Assembly: GCF_000178855.1 (NCBI RefSeq)
Contig: NZ_ADVG01000001.1
Location: forward strand, 1,240,001 to 1,304,000
Reading direction: 5' to 3'
From: Ktedonobacter racemifer DSM 44963
GTDB taxonomy: Bacteria > Chloroflexota > Ktedonobacteria > Ktedonobacterales > Ktedonobacteraceae
Length of the DNA stretch: 64,000 bases
Of this stretch, positions 62,542 to 64,000 are shown in pieces. The notes below the pieces were generated by a model. That model ran no database searches, was not told the DNA's origin, and saw only the letters and a list, made by a program, of their open reading frames with translations. The translations under genes were made by a program, and so were the position numbers. How positions within the stretch are numbered: the first letter of the stretch is position 1; each line of letters begins with the position of its first letter.

Positions 62542-62581
62542 GAGGAAGTGCCCATATGCTTACCAGGGTACTTCCTCTTTT
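62542..62581 (+). terminator. rho-independent terminator
   Basis: GAGGAAGTGCCC (62542-62553) pairs with GGGTACTTCCTC (62566-62577), 12 bp with one G-U, loop ATATGCTTACCA, followed by TTTT. It closes the two-gene unit 61314-62529. Confidence 0.85.
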
Positions 62582-62584
62582 ACA

Positions 62585-62828
62585 GTAAACTACTACCAGG
62601 CCTTCTCGACACAAGGCCACAGCAAGCGGTACACTTGCTGGTATGAATGCTCGAATCTGGAAGGCGAAAGACTCTCTTTCCCACGTGGCTTGACCAATGA
62701 AGGAAGATCGCTCTTCGCCTTCCTGGGTTCCTGGAAAACGAATCATTGGAGAGTCGCGCCGTGAGCGCCGCAGTAAAAGGACCCTCTCGCCTCACCAGGA
62801 ACCGTTGTTTCAGCAGGAGGACCTGCTT
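62585..62828 (+). ncRNA. IS110 left-end non-coding region, candidate bridge RNA
   Basis: About 240 bp of non-coding DNA lies between the terminator and the IS110 transposase start, with several short inverted segments. In IS110 elements the left-end non-coding stretch encodes the bridge RNA that guides recombination. I have not resolved loops or target/donor-binding segments, and the left boundary of the element is not certain. Confidence 0.35.
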
Positions 62829-64000
62829 ATGTGGTTTGCAGGAATCGATTGGGCAGATACCCATCACGACATTCTCGTCCTCGATGAACGAGGGCAAAAA
62901 CTCGCCTCGTTTCGGATCATGCACACCTCGAAAGGCCTCGACGAGCTGGCCAGCCGCCTGACAGCCATTTGTGGTCCAGAGCACAAGGCAGAACTGGCCT
63001 GCATTGTCGAGACCACTCGGGGGTTGTTGATTACCCACTTGTTGGAAGCAGGTTTTGCTGTCTATCCGGTCAATCCCAAGACGGTGGATCGTAAACGTTC
63101 GGCATCGGGAGCCAAAACGGACCAGATCGATGCGTATCTGCTGGCGAAACACGGGCGGTCGGAAATTGCTGATCTGCGGCGACTGGAACCCGATAGCCCG
63201 CTGATTGCCGAACTGAAAGCCCTGACACTCGACCAAGATGGCTTGATCCAGATGCAAACCCGCCTGGTCAATCAACTTACCGCCTGTCTCAAAGCGTACT
63301 ATCCAGTTGCGCTTACTCTGTTTACCAAGGTGCAGCAACCTTCGACCTTGCACTTCTTGCTCGCCTATCCGACCCCGCAGGAGGCGATGAACGCTTCGTG
63401 TGAAGAGATTGCTGAGCTGTTGAGAAGCACTGGGTATCCAACGCCAAAGAAGACCGCGGCCTCGATTGTGTACCAGGTGCATCAGCCCCAGTTGACTGCC
63501 GATGACGTGACGTGCAGGACCAAATCTCGTTTGTTGATTGCTCTGATCCGTCAATTGCAGCCCGTGATGGAAGAGATTGCCGCCTATGATCAGGAGATTG
63601 AGCGCCTTTTTTTGATGCATGCTGACAGTCATCTCTTTCGCATGCTGCCTCGTGCAGGCAAGCGGATTGCCCCACGACTGTTGGCTGAAATTGGGGATGA
63701 CCGCTCGCGCTATCAGGATACTGCCAGTTTGCAAGCCTTGGCTGGCACCTCGCCAGTACCTTATGAAAGTGGCAAGTATGCCAAACCGCATCGGCGCTAT
63801 GCCTGCATCAAACCGTTGCGCAACGTGCTGCAGCAGTTTGCCTGGCAAAGCATCCAGACCGAAGCCTGGGCCAGCGAGTACTATGAGCGCAAACGTCGGG
63901 AAGGCAAAAGCCACACCGTCGCTGTCCGTGCGCTGGCTAATGTCTGGGTACGCATTCTCTTTGCGCTGTGGCTTAAAGGAGAACACTACCAGTCTGCGAT
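62829..64000 (+). CDS. IS110-family transposase, runs off the window
   Basis: 390 residues visible, no stop before the window ends. AGGAGG lies six bases before the ATG at 62829. MWFAGIDWADTHHDILVLDE is the first DEDD catalytic stretch (Asp 7), CIVETTRGLL the second, then VNPKTVDRKRSASGAKTDQI with DAYLLAK the third (KTDxxDA). The Tnp_20 domain (LFRMLPRAGKRIAPRLLAEI, SLQALAGTSPVPYESGKYAK) carries the C-terminal serine motif. All signature residues are present up to the window edge. A 468-residue antisense frame is an artefact. Confidence 0.92.
   Translation, partial: MWFAGIDWADTHHDILVLDERGQKLASFRIMHTSKGLDELASRLTAICGPEHKAELACIVETTRGLLITHLLEAGFAVYPVNPKTVDRKRSASGAKTDQIDAYLLAKHGRSEIADLRRLEPDSPLIAELKALTLDQDGLIQMQTRLVNQLTACLKAYYPVALTLFTKVQQPSTLHFLLAYPTPQEAMNASCEEIAELLRSTGYPTPKKTAASIVYQVHQPQLTADDVTCRTKSRLLIALIRQLQPVMEEIAAYDQEIERLFLMHADSHLFRMLPRAGKRIAPRLLAEIGDDRSRYQDTASLQALAGTSPVPYESGKYAKPHRRYACIKPLRNVLQQFAWQSIQTEAWASEYYERKRREGKSHTVAVRALANVWVRILFALWLKGEHYQSA

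Noticed and set aside
62580..63986. 468-residue minus-strand frame
   Set aside because: Antisense to the IS110 transposase, which has all catalytic motifs and a ribosome binding site.
1..64000. CRISPR array, tRNA or rRNA genes
   Set aside because: No regularly spaced direct repeats and no cloverleaf or rRNA core motifs were seen.

Overview
The window is accessory-genome DNA from a bacterium with moderate G+C content and a very heavy load of insertion sequences. The mix points to Ktedonobacteria (Chloroflexota): MalT/SARP-like giant regulators, a Franean1/NHLP-like leader peptide, EAD1-STAND conflict proteins, and many IS256, ISL3, IS630, IS66, IS982, IS110 and IS1380-like elements. This taxonomic call is inference from gene content, with no marker gene to confirm it. 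I see no rRNA, tRNA or CRISPR array.

Layout. 0-5.8 kb: a LuxR-type regulator, an orphan RiPP-leader-like small protein, a GNAT acetyltransferase and a graveyard of transposon pieces (IS256, IS110, IS3, IS982). 5.8-9.1 kb: a 1103-residue ATPase/TPR/BTAD transcriptional activator read leftward. 9.1-17.1 kb: an IS1380-like element with an in-frame stop, then a nest of three ISL3 elements (one apparently carrying a GNAT gene) that splits what looks like a degenerate group II intron. 17.1-31.4 kb: a leftward biosynthetic cluster. In transcription order it encodes a caspase-like/C25-like protein with a zinc ribbon, a two-module NRPS (second module predicted to use leucine), an MFS exporter, a GCS2-type carboxylate-amine ligase, a GNAT and an ATP-grasp ligase. 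A dead IS982 copy lies between the exporter and the ligase.

31.8-37.6 kb: a three-gene leftward operon of SF2-like helicase, PD-(D/E)xK nuclease and a third protein. The third gene is cut by an IS630 copy at a TA dinucleotide and reads through in frame once the IS is removed; its 3' end is lost at a junction with a phosphatase remnant. 37.8-46 kb: an IS1-like element, a small membrane protein, a PQQ-type beta-propeller, a broken IS66, a lipoprotein, a probable membrane terpene cyclase and a double ClpX-type zinc-finger protein. 46-62.5 kb is a defence/conflict island. It holds a nuclease-like giant gene split by a 14-bp tandem duplication, a DRT/Abi-like reverse transcriptase beside a small membrane protein, a 1878-residue two-NTPase EAD1-STAND protein whose trypsin domain has lost all three catalytic residues, and next to it a separate EAD1-trypsin protein with the triad intact. 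A second, essentially identical IS630 copy follows, then a two-gene unit (HTH-like protein and nuclease-like protein) behind a 27-bp perfect palindrome. The window ends inside an IS110 transposase.

The strongest candidates for an undescribed system are the active-protease/pseudoprotease EAD1 pair, the helicase-nuclease-third-protein operon (possibly related to pPIWI-RE loci) and the caspase-like protein encoded at the head of the NRPS operon.
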